A stretch of DNA of 23,588 nucleotides from Perlabentimonas sp964490015 (GTDB lineage: Bacteria; Bacteroidota; Bacteroidia; Bacteroidales; Tenuifilaceae), in NCBI GenBank assembly GCA_964490015.1, contig CAZBBA010000066.1, positions 1-23,588 on the forward strand. The letters run 5' to 3'. Of the stretch, positions 8,574 through 16,777 are shown piece after piece. The position numbers and the translations under genes were made by a program. Positions within the stretch are counted from its first letter, which is position 1, and every line of letters begins with the position of its first letter. The notes beneath the pieces were generated by a model. That model was not told the DNA's origin. It did not search any database and was given only the letters and a program-made list of their open reading frames with translations.

Positions 8574-8581
8574 TATCTTTG
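8574..8581 (+). promoter_or_regulatory. Orphan -7-like promoter element
   Basis: TATCTTTG, identical to the element before lysS and the sigma gene, faces into the gene-free stretch with no rightward gene for over 300 bases. It may drive a small RNA or be chance. Confidence 0.35.
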
Positions 8582-8772
8582 CTAATACAATTTCCTATGT
8601 AAACAGCTTTTGCTATTGAAGCAAGTAGCGGCCAAGGTTTGTCTGATATCAAAAATCTTTCGAAAATAATGCTTGAATACACGAGGAATGGTGATATATC
8701 GAACTTTTTCTATATATTTGCACGTATTAGATAGCCCATTTCTTTCATAGCTTGAAATTTTTGGTCTGGCTA

Positions 8773-8797
8773 AGAGTGGGGGCAAAGCCCCCGCTCT
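8773..8797. other. GC-rich hairpin without a T-run
   Basis: An 11-bp stem (one G-T pair) closes an AAA loop. Neither strand has a poly-T tail after it, so it is not a classical terminator. It could be the 3' end of a small RNA or a structured leader. Confidence 0.5.
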
Positions 8798-8882
8798 GCA
8801 TTTAAAAACGTTCTAACACGACCAAAAGATAGTTCTTCCCGAATGAACATTTCCAAAAAGTTCACCTAACCAAAATTATCCA

Positions 8883-8890
8883 TACCTTTG
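8883..8890 (+). promoter_or_regulatory. Putative -7 element for the lipoprotein-gpsA-pgi operon
   Basis: TACCTTTG matches TAnnTTTG and is preceded by a TTC 19 bases upstream, close to the usual -33 TTTG spacing. It lies 28 bases before the ATG at 8918. Confidence 0.5.
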
Positions 8891-8917
8891 CTGTTTAATT
8901 TCTACACTTGATTGGAC

Positions 8918-9172
8918 ATGCAGCAACCCATAGGACATATAATTGTGAATAACACTAAATGCGCTGGTGTTCTGGTTGTTATATTGCTATTTTTACTTAC
9001 CTCGTGTGCCACCAAAAGCATTAGTAATCCTTATGGTACTAAAAAGAGCAAACCCAAGCCATGCAAATGCGGTACACGGAAAAAACCTGGCCTTACCCAT
9101 CAGCATAATCATTTCCCCGATAAAACATTTGCTGATGCAGCAAAGCCCGATTTCTGGGGGATAAACATATAA
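8918..9172 (+). CDS. Small lipoprotein of unknown function
   Basis: This 84-residue protein begins with a hydrophobic segment ending in the lipobox LLTSC, so Cys 30 should be lipidated after signal peptidase II cleavage. That leaves a mature protein of about 55 residues, which is basic and proline-rich. It contains CKCG (mature part) and HQHNHF, spaced in a way that could bind metal; this is only a suggestion. I chose the ATG at 8918 over a TTG two codons upstream. gpsA begins 15 bases later, so the two are likely co-transcribed. I do not recognise the family. Confidence 0.75.
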   Translation: MQQPIGHIIVNNTKCAGVLVVILLFLLTSCATKSISNPYGTKKSKPKPCKCGTRKKPGLTHQHNHFPDKTFADAAKPDFWGINI

Positions 9173-9187
9173 ACAAGGAATTACAGG

Positions 9188-10183
9188 ATGAGTGAAAAGA
9201 AAACCATTGGTATTGTTGGAAGTGGAAGTTGGGCAACGGCTATCACCAAAATTCTGCACGAAAATGTTGATCGTGTAAACTGGTATATTCGCGAGCCTGA
9301 AATCATCAGCCATATTAATCTTCACAGGAATAATCCAAGCTATATAAGCTCTGTTAATTTTAACCTCGAGAGGTTAAACATTAGCAGCGACATTAACGAG
9401 GTGGTTGAAAAGTCCGATATCATATTTTTTGTTGTTCCCTCGGCCTTTCTAAAAATCTGGCTCGAACCACTTACCCAAAAACTTAGCAGTAAATTTGTGG
9501 TAACCGCAATCAAGGGTATAATTCCCAATGATAATATCACTATTGCCGAGTTTTTTAACCAGTACTACCAGGTACCATTCGATAGTATTGGTGTTGTAAG
9601 TGGTCCATCGCATGCCGAGGAGGTGGCATTAAGCCGGCTTTCGTACCTAACGGTATCGTGCAAAACCCTTAGCACCGCAACCGAAATAGCAACCTATCTC
9701 GAGTCTTACTACATAAAAACCATTCCCAGTACCGATATTTATGGAACAGAATACAGCGCGGTGCTAAAGAATATTTACGCCATTGCCACAGGGATTGCCC
9801 ATGGACTGGGCTATGGCGATAACTTTCTAGCCGTTCTGGTGAGTAACGCGCAGATTGAGATTACCCGGTTTTTAGAAAAAACCTATCCCAGCCAACGCGA
9901 CCCTAACAGGTCGGCTTACTTAGGCGATTTGCTGGTTACCTGCTACTCGCAGTTCAGTCGCAACCGCCTATTCGGAACAATGATTGGCAAAGGATACTCC
10001 GTTAAATCGGCCATGCTGGAGATGAATATGGTTGCCGAAGGTTACTATGCCTCGCACTGTATATACGAGATAAACCAAAAGTTTGGGCTCGAAATGCCCA
10101 TAAGCCAAGCTGTTTATAATATACTCTACGAGGGGATTGCCCCCTCCATTGAGATGAAAATACTAACCGATAAATTACAGTAA
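9188..10183 (+). CDS. gpsA: NAD(P)H-dependent glycerol-3-phosphate dehydrogenase
   Basis: Reduces dihydroxyacetone phosphate to sn-glycerol-3-phosphate, the backbone precursor for phospholipids, in the cytoplasm. The 331-residue protein has the N-terminal dinucleotide-binding GIVGSGSWATA (8-18), VSGPSHAEE (137-145), the catalytic Lys in AVLKNIYAIATG (194) and the C-terminal GDLLVTC block. The ATG at 9188 follows a modest purine-rich AAGGA/AGG stretch. It sits between the small lipoprotein gene and pgi, with 15- and 21-base gaps, so it is probably in one operon with pgi. Confidence 0.97.
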   Translation: MSEKKTIGIVGSGSWATAITKILHENVDRVNWYIREPEIISHINLHRNNPSYISSVNFNLERLNISSDINEVVEKSDIIFFVVPSAFLKIWLEPLTQKLSSKFVVTAIKGIIPNDNITIAEFFNQYYQVPFDSIGVVSGPSHAEEVALSRLSYLTVSCKTLSTATEIATYLESYYIKTIPSTDIYGTEYSAVLKNIYAIATGIAHGLGYGDNFLAVLVSNAQIEITRFLEKTYPSQRDPNRSAYLGDLLVTCYSQFSRNRLFGTMIGKGYSVKSAMLEMNMVAEGYYASHCIYEINQKFGLEMPISQAVYNILYEGIAPSIEMKILTDKLQ

Positions 10184-10204
10184 AACTCAGAAAACCATTT
10201 AATC

Positions 10205-11557
10205 ATGAGTACATTAACCGTTAACATTGAGGATATATTTGAGTTTGCCACGCAGGACGATCTCCTCAGCCTGCAACTTTCCATTGAGCAGAGCCTAAAA
10301 ACCCTGCACGCAGGAACAGGAAAAGGGAATAACTACTTGGGATGGCTATCACTTCCTTCATCCATCACCAAGGAGGATTTAAAGCAGCTAAACGATGTGG
10401 CCACAGATCTTCGTAGCAAAAGCGAAGTGGTTGTTGTGGTTGGTATTGGCGGATCGTACCTTGGAGCCAAGGCGGTTATCGATGCGCTAAACCATTCCTT
10501 TGCCGATGCGGTTCCTCAGGGTAATCCCCAAATTGTTTTCGCAGGACATAATATCTGTGAGGAGTATCATTCGGAGCTACTTGAAATGCTCGACAAAAAG
10601 TCGTACTCAATAATTGTTATATCTAAATCGGGAACTACAACCGAGCCTGCCATTGCCTTTAGGCTACTAAAGCAACATCTCGAGGGGAAAGTGGGTAAGG
10701 ATGAGGCCGTAAAGCGCATTGTTGCCATTACTGATTCGTCGAAAGGCGCTCTAAGGCAACTAGCTAACCAGGAGGGATACAAAACTTTCATAATTCCCAA
10801 CGATGTTGGCGGGAGATATTCAGTACTTACTCCTGTAGGGTTATTACCCATTGCAGTTGCTGGGTTCGATATACAAAATCTGGTAAAAGGAGCTGCCGAT
10901 GCTGAGGTTGCTACTGGAATGGAAACCTCTTATGATACAAACCCTGTTTGTCAGTACGCTGCAGCGCGTAATGCTCTCTACAAGAATGGTTACAAGGTGG
11001 AGATAATGGTGAACTACACGCCCAAACTTCACTTCCTTACCGAATGGTGGAAGCAACTTTACGGCGAAAGCGAAGGGAAAGAGAATAAGGGAATTTTTCC
11101 TGCAGGTGTCGATTTTACAACCGATCTTCACTCCATGGGGCAGTATATTCAGGAGGGCGAACGGATGATATTCGAAACCGTAGTTTCGGTTAAGAATGCA
11201 AAGCGTAAACTTGAAATCCCGCAGGACTCTGAAAACCTCGACGAGCTTAACTATATAGCAGGTAAAAGATTATCGGAGGTAAATCGAATGGCGCAGCTGG
11301 GAACTTCGCTGGCTCATATCGATGGTAAGGTGCCAAATATGGTAATCCAAATTCCAGAGATAAGTGAGTACTGGCTTGGGTATATTATCTACTTTTTTGA
11401 GAAAGCCTGTGCCGTGAGTGGCTACACACTTGGCGTAAATCCTTTTGATCAGCCTGGTGTTGAGGCTTATAAAAAGAATATGTTTGCCTTGCTGGGGAAA
11501 AAGGGTTTCGAGGAGCAGGGCAAGTTACTTCGCGAGATTTTAGGTGAGGATAACTAG
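10205..11557 (+). CDS. pgi: Glucose-6-phosphate isomerase
   Basis: Interconverts glucose-6-phosphate and fructose-6-phosphate. The 450-residue length fits the short bacterial PGI type. Visible landmarks are GIGGSYLGA, the phosphate-binding SKSGTTTEP, GGRYSVLTP, the Glu in YGESEGKENKG, the His in DLHSMGQ, and the C-terminal QPGVEAYKK with the catalytic Lys. It lies 21 bases after gpsA and ends at a hairpin terminator. Confidence 0.98.
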   Translation: MSTLTVNIEDIFEFATQDDLLSLQLSIEQSLKTLHAGTGKGNNYLGWLSLPSSITKEDLKQLNDVATDLRSKSEVVVVVGIGGSYLGAKAVIDALNHSFADAVPQGNPQIVFAGHNICEEYHSELLEMLDKKSYSIIVISKSGTTTEPAIAFRLLKQHLEGKVGKDEAVKRIVAITDSSKGALRQLANQEGYKTFIIPNDVGGRYSVLTPVGLLPIAVAGFDIQNLVKGAADAEVATGMETSYDTNPVCQYAAARNALYKNGYKVEIMVNYTPKLHFLTEWWKQLYGESEGKENKGIFPAGVDFTTDLHSMGQYIQEGERMIFETVVSVKNAKRKLEIPQDSENLDELNYIAGKRLSEVNRMAQLGTSLAHIDGKVPNMVIQIPEISEYWLGYIIYFFEKACAVSGYTLGVNPFDQPGVEAYKKNMFALLGKKGFEEQGKLLREILGEDN

Positions 11558-11578
11558 GCTCAATTCATAATATTTGTG

Positions 11579-11607
11579 TGGCAGAATGAGAATTCTGCCA
11601 TTTTTTT
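11579..11607 (+). terminator. Rho-independent terminator after pgi
   Basis: A 9-bp perfect stem (11579-11587 with 11592-11600) with a 4-base loop is followed directly by seven Ts. Confidence 0.92.
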
Positions 11608-11644
11608 ATAATTTGCGGTCGTTATAAACCAATAGTTTGGAATT

Positions 11645-13030
11645 ATGAAAAAATGCAGCTCAACATTTTATGCAGGTATCATCCTGTGCGGCGTTTGGCT
11701 GTTTATGCAGGTAGCAATGCCCAATAGCCTGCAAGCCAAGAACTACCATAAGCTGATGAAGGAAGTTACTATTGGCATGGATTCCGCTCAGGTTGTGCAA
11801 ATTGCTGGCGATCCTACCAGAGTGGTTGAGGTTGAGCGCTACTTCTACAATCTCGACCAGGTGGTAATTTCCGATAACGAGGTAATAGATATCAGAATAA
11901 AACATAAGGTAAAACCCCTATCCAAAAGCGAAAGAAAACATCAGGAAGTAAAGCCCATCTCGCGGTTAAGGATTGGAATGAGTCGCGATGAGGTGCTGCA
12001 AAATGCGGGTTCACCAACGCTCGACGAGACCGGAGTTGATCTATATTTCTCCGACCGTCACCGGGTTGAGTTAAGGGAGGGGAAGGTGCGTGAAGTGGAG
12101 ATGCATATTAAAATTGAGATGGAGATCCTCGACTGGATTAGGCTAAATTTTAGTAAAGGAGGACTCCTTTTCATGAATATTACGCTGGCTTTTATAATGT
12201 TTGGCGTTGCGCTTGAGATTAAGTTGAAGCACTTTAAGGAGATTATTCGCAAGCCCAAATCGGCTATCATTGGCGTAGTATCGCAATTTATTGCTCTGCC
12301 TGCCCTCACATTTCTACTGGTAATTATTCTTAAGCCAACTCCTAGCGTAGCGCTGGGAATGATTCTGGTAGCTGCCTGTCCCGGTGGAAATATCTCGAAC
12401 TTTATATCATCGCTTTCAAAGGCAAATATTGAGTTATCGGTTAGCCTCACTGCTTTTGCAACCCTCTCGGCCATAATCCTCACTCCACTCAACTTCGCCT
12501 TTTGGGGCAATCTTTATTCTGGAACAGCCGATATGGTGGTTCCCATTAAAATAGATGTTTGGGAGATGATGCAAACCGTTTTCATTCTGCTGGGTATTCC
12601 CATTGTATTGGGTACCTGGTTTGCCCATAAGTTCCCAGTAATTACAAGTAAGATAATAAAACCCTTAAAGTGGTTTTCGCTGGTAGCGTTTATGGGATTT
12701 ATCTTAGCCGCTTTTGCATCAAACTTTCAGTTCTTTCTCGATTATATCCATTTTATTCTGCTAATAGTTTTTGTTCACAACTTATTAGCGCTTACTACGG
12801 GATTCTCTTTAGCTACACTATTTGGCCTTCCCAAGGTCGATAGGCGTACGCTTACCATCGAAACCGGTATCCAAAACTCAGGGCTTGGACTGGTACTGAT
12901 ATTCAATCCAAATCTTTTCGATGGCCTAGGTGGTATGGCCTTTATCGCTGCCTGGTGGGGGATATGGCACATCATTTCGGGTTTACTGGTGGCCTCATTC
13001 TGGAGTAGAAAACCCATAGTAAGAGAATAA
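11645..13030 (+). CDS. Double BamE/SmpA-like module fused to bile-acid:sodium-symporter-type transporter
   Basis: The protein has 461 residues in two parts. After an N-terminal signal sequence (about 5-31), two tandem SmpA/OmlA-like repeats follow, each with the pattern IGM..(A/E)(Q/E)V...AG(D/S)P: residues 37-86 and 105-155. These small beta-rich modules are known from envelope proteins such as BamE. Residues about 165-455 are a BASS/SBF transporter with around nine predicted membrane helices. They carry the conserved ACPGGNISN (245-252) and ETGIQNSG (406-413), which hold the sodium-binding residues in the family. Nine helices and a cytosolic C terminus would put the BamE-like part in the periplasm, consistent with its signal sequence. 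The substrate cannot be told. The acyltransferase gene follows after 26 bases, suggesting an operon. Confidence 0.85.
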   Translation: MKKCSSTFYAGIILCGVWLFMQVAMPNSLQAKNYHKLMKEVTIGMDSAQVVQIAGDPTRVVEVERYFYNLDQVVISDNEVIDIRIKHKVKPLSKSERKHQEVKPISRLRIGMSRDEVLQNAGSPTLDETGVDLYFSDRHRVELREGKVREVEMHIKIEMEILDWIRLNFSKGGLLFMNITLAFIMFGVALEIKLKHFKEIIRKPKSAIIGVVSQFIALPALTFLLVIILKPTPSVALGMILVAACPGGNISNFISSLSKANIELSVSLTAFATLSAIILTPLNFAFWGNLYSGTADMVVPIKIDVWEMMQTVFILLGIPIVLGTWFAHKFPVITSKIIKPLKWFSLVAFMGFILAAFASNFQFFLDYIHFILLIVFVHNLLALTTGFSLATLFGLPKVDRRTLTIETGIQNSGLGLVLIFNPNLFDGLGGMAFIAAWWGIWHIISGLLVASFWSRKPIVRE

Positions 13031-13056
13031 TTAATTTGATATTAAATTATATTTTT

Positions 13057-14439
13057 ATGCCAACTACCAGAGATAAGGTTGAGCAATGGTCCTTAGCCTA
13101 CTTCATTCTTAAGCATTACGTTGACTGGGGGTTTCATTTTTATTTTAGGACTACCGTTTCGGGGCTTAATAGCCTCCCAAAGGATAAAACGCTGATTTTT
13201 GCTCCCAACCATCAGAATGCGCTGATGGATGCGCTTGCCGTACTTTGCGTAAGAACATGGCAGCCCGTATTTCTGGCTCGAGCCGATATCTTTAGTAAAC
13301 CTTTGCTTAGTAAAATACTCACCTTTATAAAAATTATGCCCGTATATCGAATGCGCGACGGGTATGGTAACCTGCAAAAAAACGACGAGATTTTTAATAA
13401 AACCATCGATGTACTTAAGAATAAGAATGGGCTGGTAATATTGCCCGAGGGCAATCATGGCGACCAAAAGCGGCTTAGGCCACTCAAAAAGGGCATAGCC
13501 CGCATAGCCCTACAGGCTGAAGAGGCCAGCGAGGAGTCGTTGGATATTCTGATTGTGCCCGTTGGGCTCGACTACACCGATTACATTAAGGTGGGAAGCG
13601 GTTTGCACATACGCTTTGGAGCACCAATGGGCATTAGCCCTTTCATGAAAATTTATAAGGAAAATTCGGCCAAGGCCTATAACATGCTGATAAGCAATTT
13701 AGAAAAAGGCATCAAGGCCGAGATGGTTGATATTGAGGATGAGAAATACTATGGCGTATACAAGGTAATTATTGATGGTTTCACCACAGATTACCTGAGG
13801 CGTATGAAACTCCCACAAAACCACCCAAATGCCGTAGATGCTCAGCAGCTCATTATTGAAAGGATAAACAATTTCAAAAAGAAGTTAAATGACGATTTTT
13901 TGTTGTTAGCCGCCGATGCGTTGGAGTACAGGCTGTTGCTTAACAGAAGAGGGTTAAAACCAACATTATTCCCAATGTCGCAAAACCAGGCAACTGCTAT
14001 TATCCCAATAGCAATTTCGCTGCTGGCTTTGTTGCCGCTTTTCATCTACTCATTTATAAACATAATGCTGCCCATTGGATTATCGAAGTTAGTGAGCAAA
14101 AAGTTTCTCGACCTCCAATTTATCAGTAGCGTTAGGTTTACTCTGGGCCTTATACTAACTCCATTATTTCACCTAATACAGATAATAGCATTTGCCATTA
14201 TCTCGGGGAGTTTTATTTATACATTGGCCTATGCCATTACTCTACCGTTGTGCTTCTACGTTTTCTTTGAGTGGAAAAAATGGGCAACTATACTTGGCCA
14301 TAGGCTAAAGGAGTTCTACGTTAAAACCTTTAAGGCAAAAAGAAGCAGGAGACTATACGAATTGCACAGGAGTATTAAGGATCAGCTTTGGAGTATTATC
14401 GATTTTAAAGATGATTCGGAGTTCCATAGAGCAGTTTAA
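13057..14439 (+). CDS. PlsC-type membrane acyltransferase
   Basis: A 460-residue member of the lysophosphatidate/glycerol-3-phosphate acyltransferase superfamily. The acyltransferase part holds NHQNALMD (His 52, Asp 58), VFLARADIF, the LPEGNHGD block (motif III) and IVPVGLDY (motif IV). The His-Asp spacing is HX5D rather than the HX4D of E. coli PlsC, as seen in GPT2-like relatives. The C-terminal 150 residues contain two or more hydrophobic segments (about 310-335 and 365-410), which is longer than plain PlsC. The ATG at 13057 is preferred to a TTG at 13036. Probable role: phospholipid or other membrane lipid acylation; the substrate is not determinable. Confidence 0.85.
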   Translation: MPTTRDKVEQWSLAYFILKHYVDWGFHFYFRTTVSGLNSLPKDKTLIFAPNHQNALMDALAVLCVRTWQPVFLARADIFSKPLLSKILTFIKIMPVYRMRDGYGNLQKNDEIFNKTIDVLKNKNGLVILPEGNHGDQKRLRPLKKGIARIALQAEEASEESLDILIVPVGLDYTDYIKVGSGLHIRFGAPMGISPFMKIYKENSAKAYNMLISNLEKGIKAEMVDIEDEKYYGVYKVIIDGFTTDYLRRMKLPQNHPNAVDAQQLIIERINNFKKKLNDDFLLLAADALEYRLLLNRRGLKPTLFPMSQNQATAIIPIAISLLALLPLFIYSFINIMLPIGLSKLVSKKFLDLQFISSVRFTLGLILTPLFHLIQIIAFAIISGSFIYTLAYAITLPLCFYVFFEWKKWATILGHRLKEFYVKTFKAKRSRRLYELHRSIKDQLWSIIDFKDDSEFHRAV

Positions 14440-14448
14440 TCTAGCGGA

Positions 14449-15078
14449 TTATTTCTTACGGTAAGCCTCTCCTGTCATGCTCACTACGGGTGCGTCGCCG
14501 TATGCTCTTATGTGATTAACCCTGGTAATTAGAACTATATCGGCATTTATCAGGGCGGCTTGCCTTCGTAGTACGGCTTCGGCACTGCGCTCAAGGGCTT
14601 GAACGCTTCGGTAGTGTTGGTTGCTGGTTGCCTCTAAGCGCACATCAAGATTATCTATTTTTATTAAGCCTTCTACATCACTGGCATTTTTAGTGAGCTC
14701 AATTTCGCGCCAGTCCTTAACATTCCTAATCTCGGTTACTCTGGAACTCATTTGCTCTACACCACCGGTTCGGTAGTAGATGGTTTGCACTTTTCGCCTA
14801 TCAATCCAGTCGGTATCCATATTTCCAGGCTTTGAGTAAAATACATACTTTTCGGAAATACGGCGAACCTCCACCTCCATCTCAGTCCCATCAAGCAGCT
14901 TTATCCAGTCGAATTTTGAGGGAACTCCCGGAGTAATTTTTGACCTCTTAGCTGCAGCCCGATTTGTAGTATCGGATTGGCTTTTTGCAAGGCTATCGGT
15001 TAAAGCCTGTCCATATCCAACACTTGGATTTATCCACATCAACAAAAACAAATACGATCCAAATATTAAATTTCTCAT
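14449..15078 (-). CDS. Exported protein of unknown function
   Basis: A 209-residue protein with a signal peptide (MRNLIFGSYLFLLMWINPSV, ending near GYGQA). The mature part starts with a polar Ser/Thr/Lys-rich linker. It then has WIKLLDGTEMEVEVRRISEK and DWIDRRKVQTIYYRTGG, resembling the small secreted 'lysine-asp-gly' beta domains common in Bacteroidota, and ends with a helical ERSAEAVLRRQAA region and a beta-rich tail. The frame extends 11 codons upstream to 15111, but the Met at 15078 starts the signal peptide properly. It converges on the acyltransferase gene with nine bases between stops. I do not recognise the family. Confidence 0.75.
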   Translation of the reverse strand: MRNLIFGSYLFLLMWINPSVGYGQALTDSLAKSQSDTTNRAAAKRSKITPGVPSKFDWIKLLDGTEMEVEVRRISEKYVFYSKPGNMDTDWIDRRKVQTIYYRTGGVEQMSSRVTEIRNVKDWREIELTKNASDVEGLIKIDNLDVRLEATSNQHYRSVQALERSAEAVLRRQAALINADIVLITRVNHIRAYGDAPVVSMTGEAYRKK

Positions 15079-15397
15079 AACAATCATTGGGTGCACTTTT
15101 ACGATCATCAAAAAAAACTTAAAAAGAGTATCGCCCTTGATAATCCATTACATTTTACAAAAATACAAAATCCTGAGGAACTGACCACCTCCTGTTCATG
15201 GTACTAAACTCTACAGAATGTGTGCCAATACTCTTCGTAATAGCCCTTTAACATTCGAAGCCACAATTTATTTGCGCTGACAATCAGGTGAATTGATTTT
15301 TTTATCACAAAAATTCATTTTTTATGGTAGGGTATGTAACTCGAAAAGGGTCATAGGTATGAACAAAGCAAATATTAACCCTTAAATAAAAATTGAC
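15079..15397. promoter_or_regulatory. Divergent intergenic region, 319 bases
   Basis: It lies between the divergently transcribed genes at 15078 and 15398 and must hold both promoters. A leftward TATTTTTG (15165-15158) fits the -7 pattern for the exported protein. No clear TAnnTTTG precedes the rightward gene at 15398, which could mean control by another sigma factor, possibly the ECF factor encoded downstream. Otherwise only AT-rich DNA is seen. Confidence 0.45.
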
Positions 15398-16666
15398 ATG
15401 AAAAAAATTGCTAGTTATTTCCAAAAAATGGGCGCGTTCGCACTGCTCATGCTGGTTTTGAGCCCCGTGATGGGACAAAATGGCAACGGTTTTCTGACAC
15501 TTAACGGTCAGCTAAAAGATGCGAAAACTAACAACAGCCTCAATTTTGCCTATGTTACCGTTCCCGGAACGCACATTGGAACTGTAACCAACAGCGAGGG
15601 TGAGTATACCCTTAAGATAAGCCGGGATATTATTGCAACCGAAGTGGAGTTTTCACACTTGGGTTACAAGTCGAAAAGGATGCCCATCGACAACCTTAAA
15701 GGCGATAACGTGGTGGTGAAGCTCGAACCCGCGTCAGTGCAGCTCGACGAGGTTACCGTAAGACCCGAAGATCCTGCAAAAATTGTTCAGGATGCTCTTA
15801 GGAAGGTGCAGTTTAACTACAGCGATAAGCCCAATATGCTTACCGGCTTTTACCGCGAAACCATTAAGCAGCGCCGCGACTACATCTCGATCTCCGAAGC
15901 CGTTGTTGATATCTACAAGGCATCGTACAAGCCAACTGGTGGAGCCGATAGGGCTAAAATCTACAAGGGCAGGAAAAGTGCCAACGTTAAAAAGGCCGAC
16001 ACTTTGGCCGTTAAGCTGCAGGGAGGCCCTAGCGTATCGTTACTACTCGATCTAGCGAAGAATCCAGAGGTGATTTTCTACGATGATTTTACTAACCTTT
16101 ACGACTTTACCCTTGAGGATGTGGTTACCATCGACAACAAGATTAGCTACGTAATAAAGTTTGCCCAAAAAAGTTCGGTTACAGTACCCCTGTACTATGG
16201 TAGATTGTACATCGACACAAGAAACCTTGCCATTACTCACGCCCAGTTTAGCCTTAACCTCGACGACAAGGAGGAGGCAGCCAAGCTTTTCATCCTCCGT
16301 AAACCTCGAGGAGTAAAATTCACACCAACCAGCACCAGCTACTACGTAACCTATTCGGAGCATGGCGGTAAGTACTACCTTAACTATGTGCGCAACGAGC
16401 TCGCCTTTAGAGCCAACTGGAGTCGCCGGATTTTTAATACCAGCTATACTGTAGTAGCCGAAATGGCCATCACCGATAGGGATCTTGATAATGCAACCCG
16501 GTTTGCCACCCGCGAGAGTTTTAGGCCAAGCCAAATTCTGGCCGATGCGGTTCAAGATTTCAACGATGTAGATTTCTGGGGAGAACATAACTACATTAAG
16601 CCCGAAGAATCGATACAAGACGCCATTGTTCGCTATGGCAAAAGGTTGAAAAGATTACAAAACTAA
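15398..16666 (+). CDS. Exported CarboxypepD_reg-like domain protein
   Basis: A 422-residue protein with a cleavable signal peptide (about 1-26, ending VMGQ). A CarboxypepD_reg-like beta-sandwich follows (34-110: LNGQLKDAKTNNSLNFAYV, GTVTNSEGEY, SHLGYKSK). The C-terminal domain (about 125-420) has FYRE, DTLAVKLQGG, GRLYIDTRNLAI and SYYVTYSEHGGKYYL. No TonB plug or long barrel is present. The same C-terminal domain occurs co-linearly in the STN protein at 18343, so the two are paralogues flanking a sigma/anti-sigma pair. It resembles the non-barrel part of large Bacteroidota carboxypeptidase-regulatory proteins. Function unknown; probably periplasmic or outer-membrane-associated. Confidence 0.85.
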   Translation: MKKIASYFQKMGAFALLMLVLSPVMGQNGNGFLTLNGQLKDAKTNNSLNFAYVTVPGTHIGTVTNSEGEYTLKISRDIIATEVEFSHLGYKSKRMPIDNLKGDNVVVKLEPASVQLDEVTVRPEDPAKIVQDALRKVQFNYSDKPNMLTGFYRETIKQRRDYISISEAVVDIYKASYKPTGGADRAKIYKGRKSANVKKADTLAVKLQGGPSVSLLLDLAKNPEVIFYDDFTNLYDFTLEDVVTIDNKISYVIKFAQKSSVTVPLYYGRLYIDTRNLAITHAQFSLNLDDKEEAAKLFILRKPRGVKFTPTSTSYYVTYSEHGGKYYLNYVRNELAFRANWSRRIFNTSYTVVAEMAITDRDLDNATRFATRESFRPSQILADAVQDFNDVDFWGEHNYIKPEESIQDAIVRYGKRLKRLQN

Positions 16667-16681
16667 TCCAGCCTAATAACA

Positions 16682-16719
16682 CCAACGCTGTGCAGCTAAA
16701 AACAGCTGTACAGCGTTGG
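16682..16719 (+). other. 16-bp hairpin between the exported protein and sigma genes
   Basis: A 16-bp stem (16682-16697 with 16704-16719, one G-T pair) has a 6-base A-rich loop. Only a weak T-containing tail follows, so termination of the upstream gene may be partial. The -7 element of the sigma gene begins 31 bases later. Confidence 0.7.
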
Positions 16720-16749
16720 ATTGTTCAGCAAAAGTTGATCTTTTTTACA

Positions 16750-16757
16750 TATCTTTG
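16750..16757 (+). promoter_or_regulatory. Putative -7 promoter element for the sigma factor operon
   Basis: TATCTTTG fits the primary-sigma TAnnTTTG pattern 21 bases before the ATG at 16778. This suggests the sigma gene has a housekeeping promoter rather than purely autoregulated expression. No good -33 element was seen. Confidence 0.5.
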
Positions 16758-16777
16758 GCCATAAATTGCACAAAAGG

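Larger units (their letters stand above)
8544..8917. other. Gene-free intergenic stretch
   Basis: No convincing coding sequence occurs in these 374 bases. They contain two rightward TAnnTTTG matches (8574-8581 and 8713-8720), an 11-bp hairpin (8773-8797), and the promoter-like element of the next operon (8883-8890). An unannotated small RNA is possible, but I could not match it to a known class. Confidence 0.6.

Noticed and set aside
8582..8785. Leftward 67-residue ORFs in the gene-free stretch
   Set aside because: No ribosome-binding context, no domain-like pattern and AT-rich random composition.
8773..8797. Rho-independent terminator
   Set aside because: The stem is strong, but neither strand shows a T-run after it.
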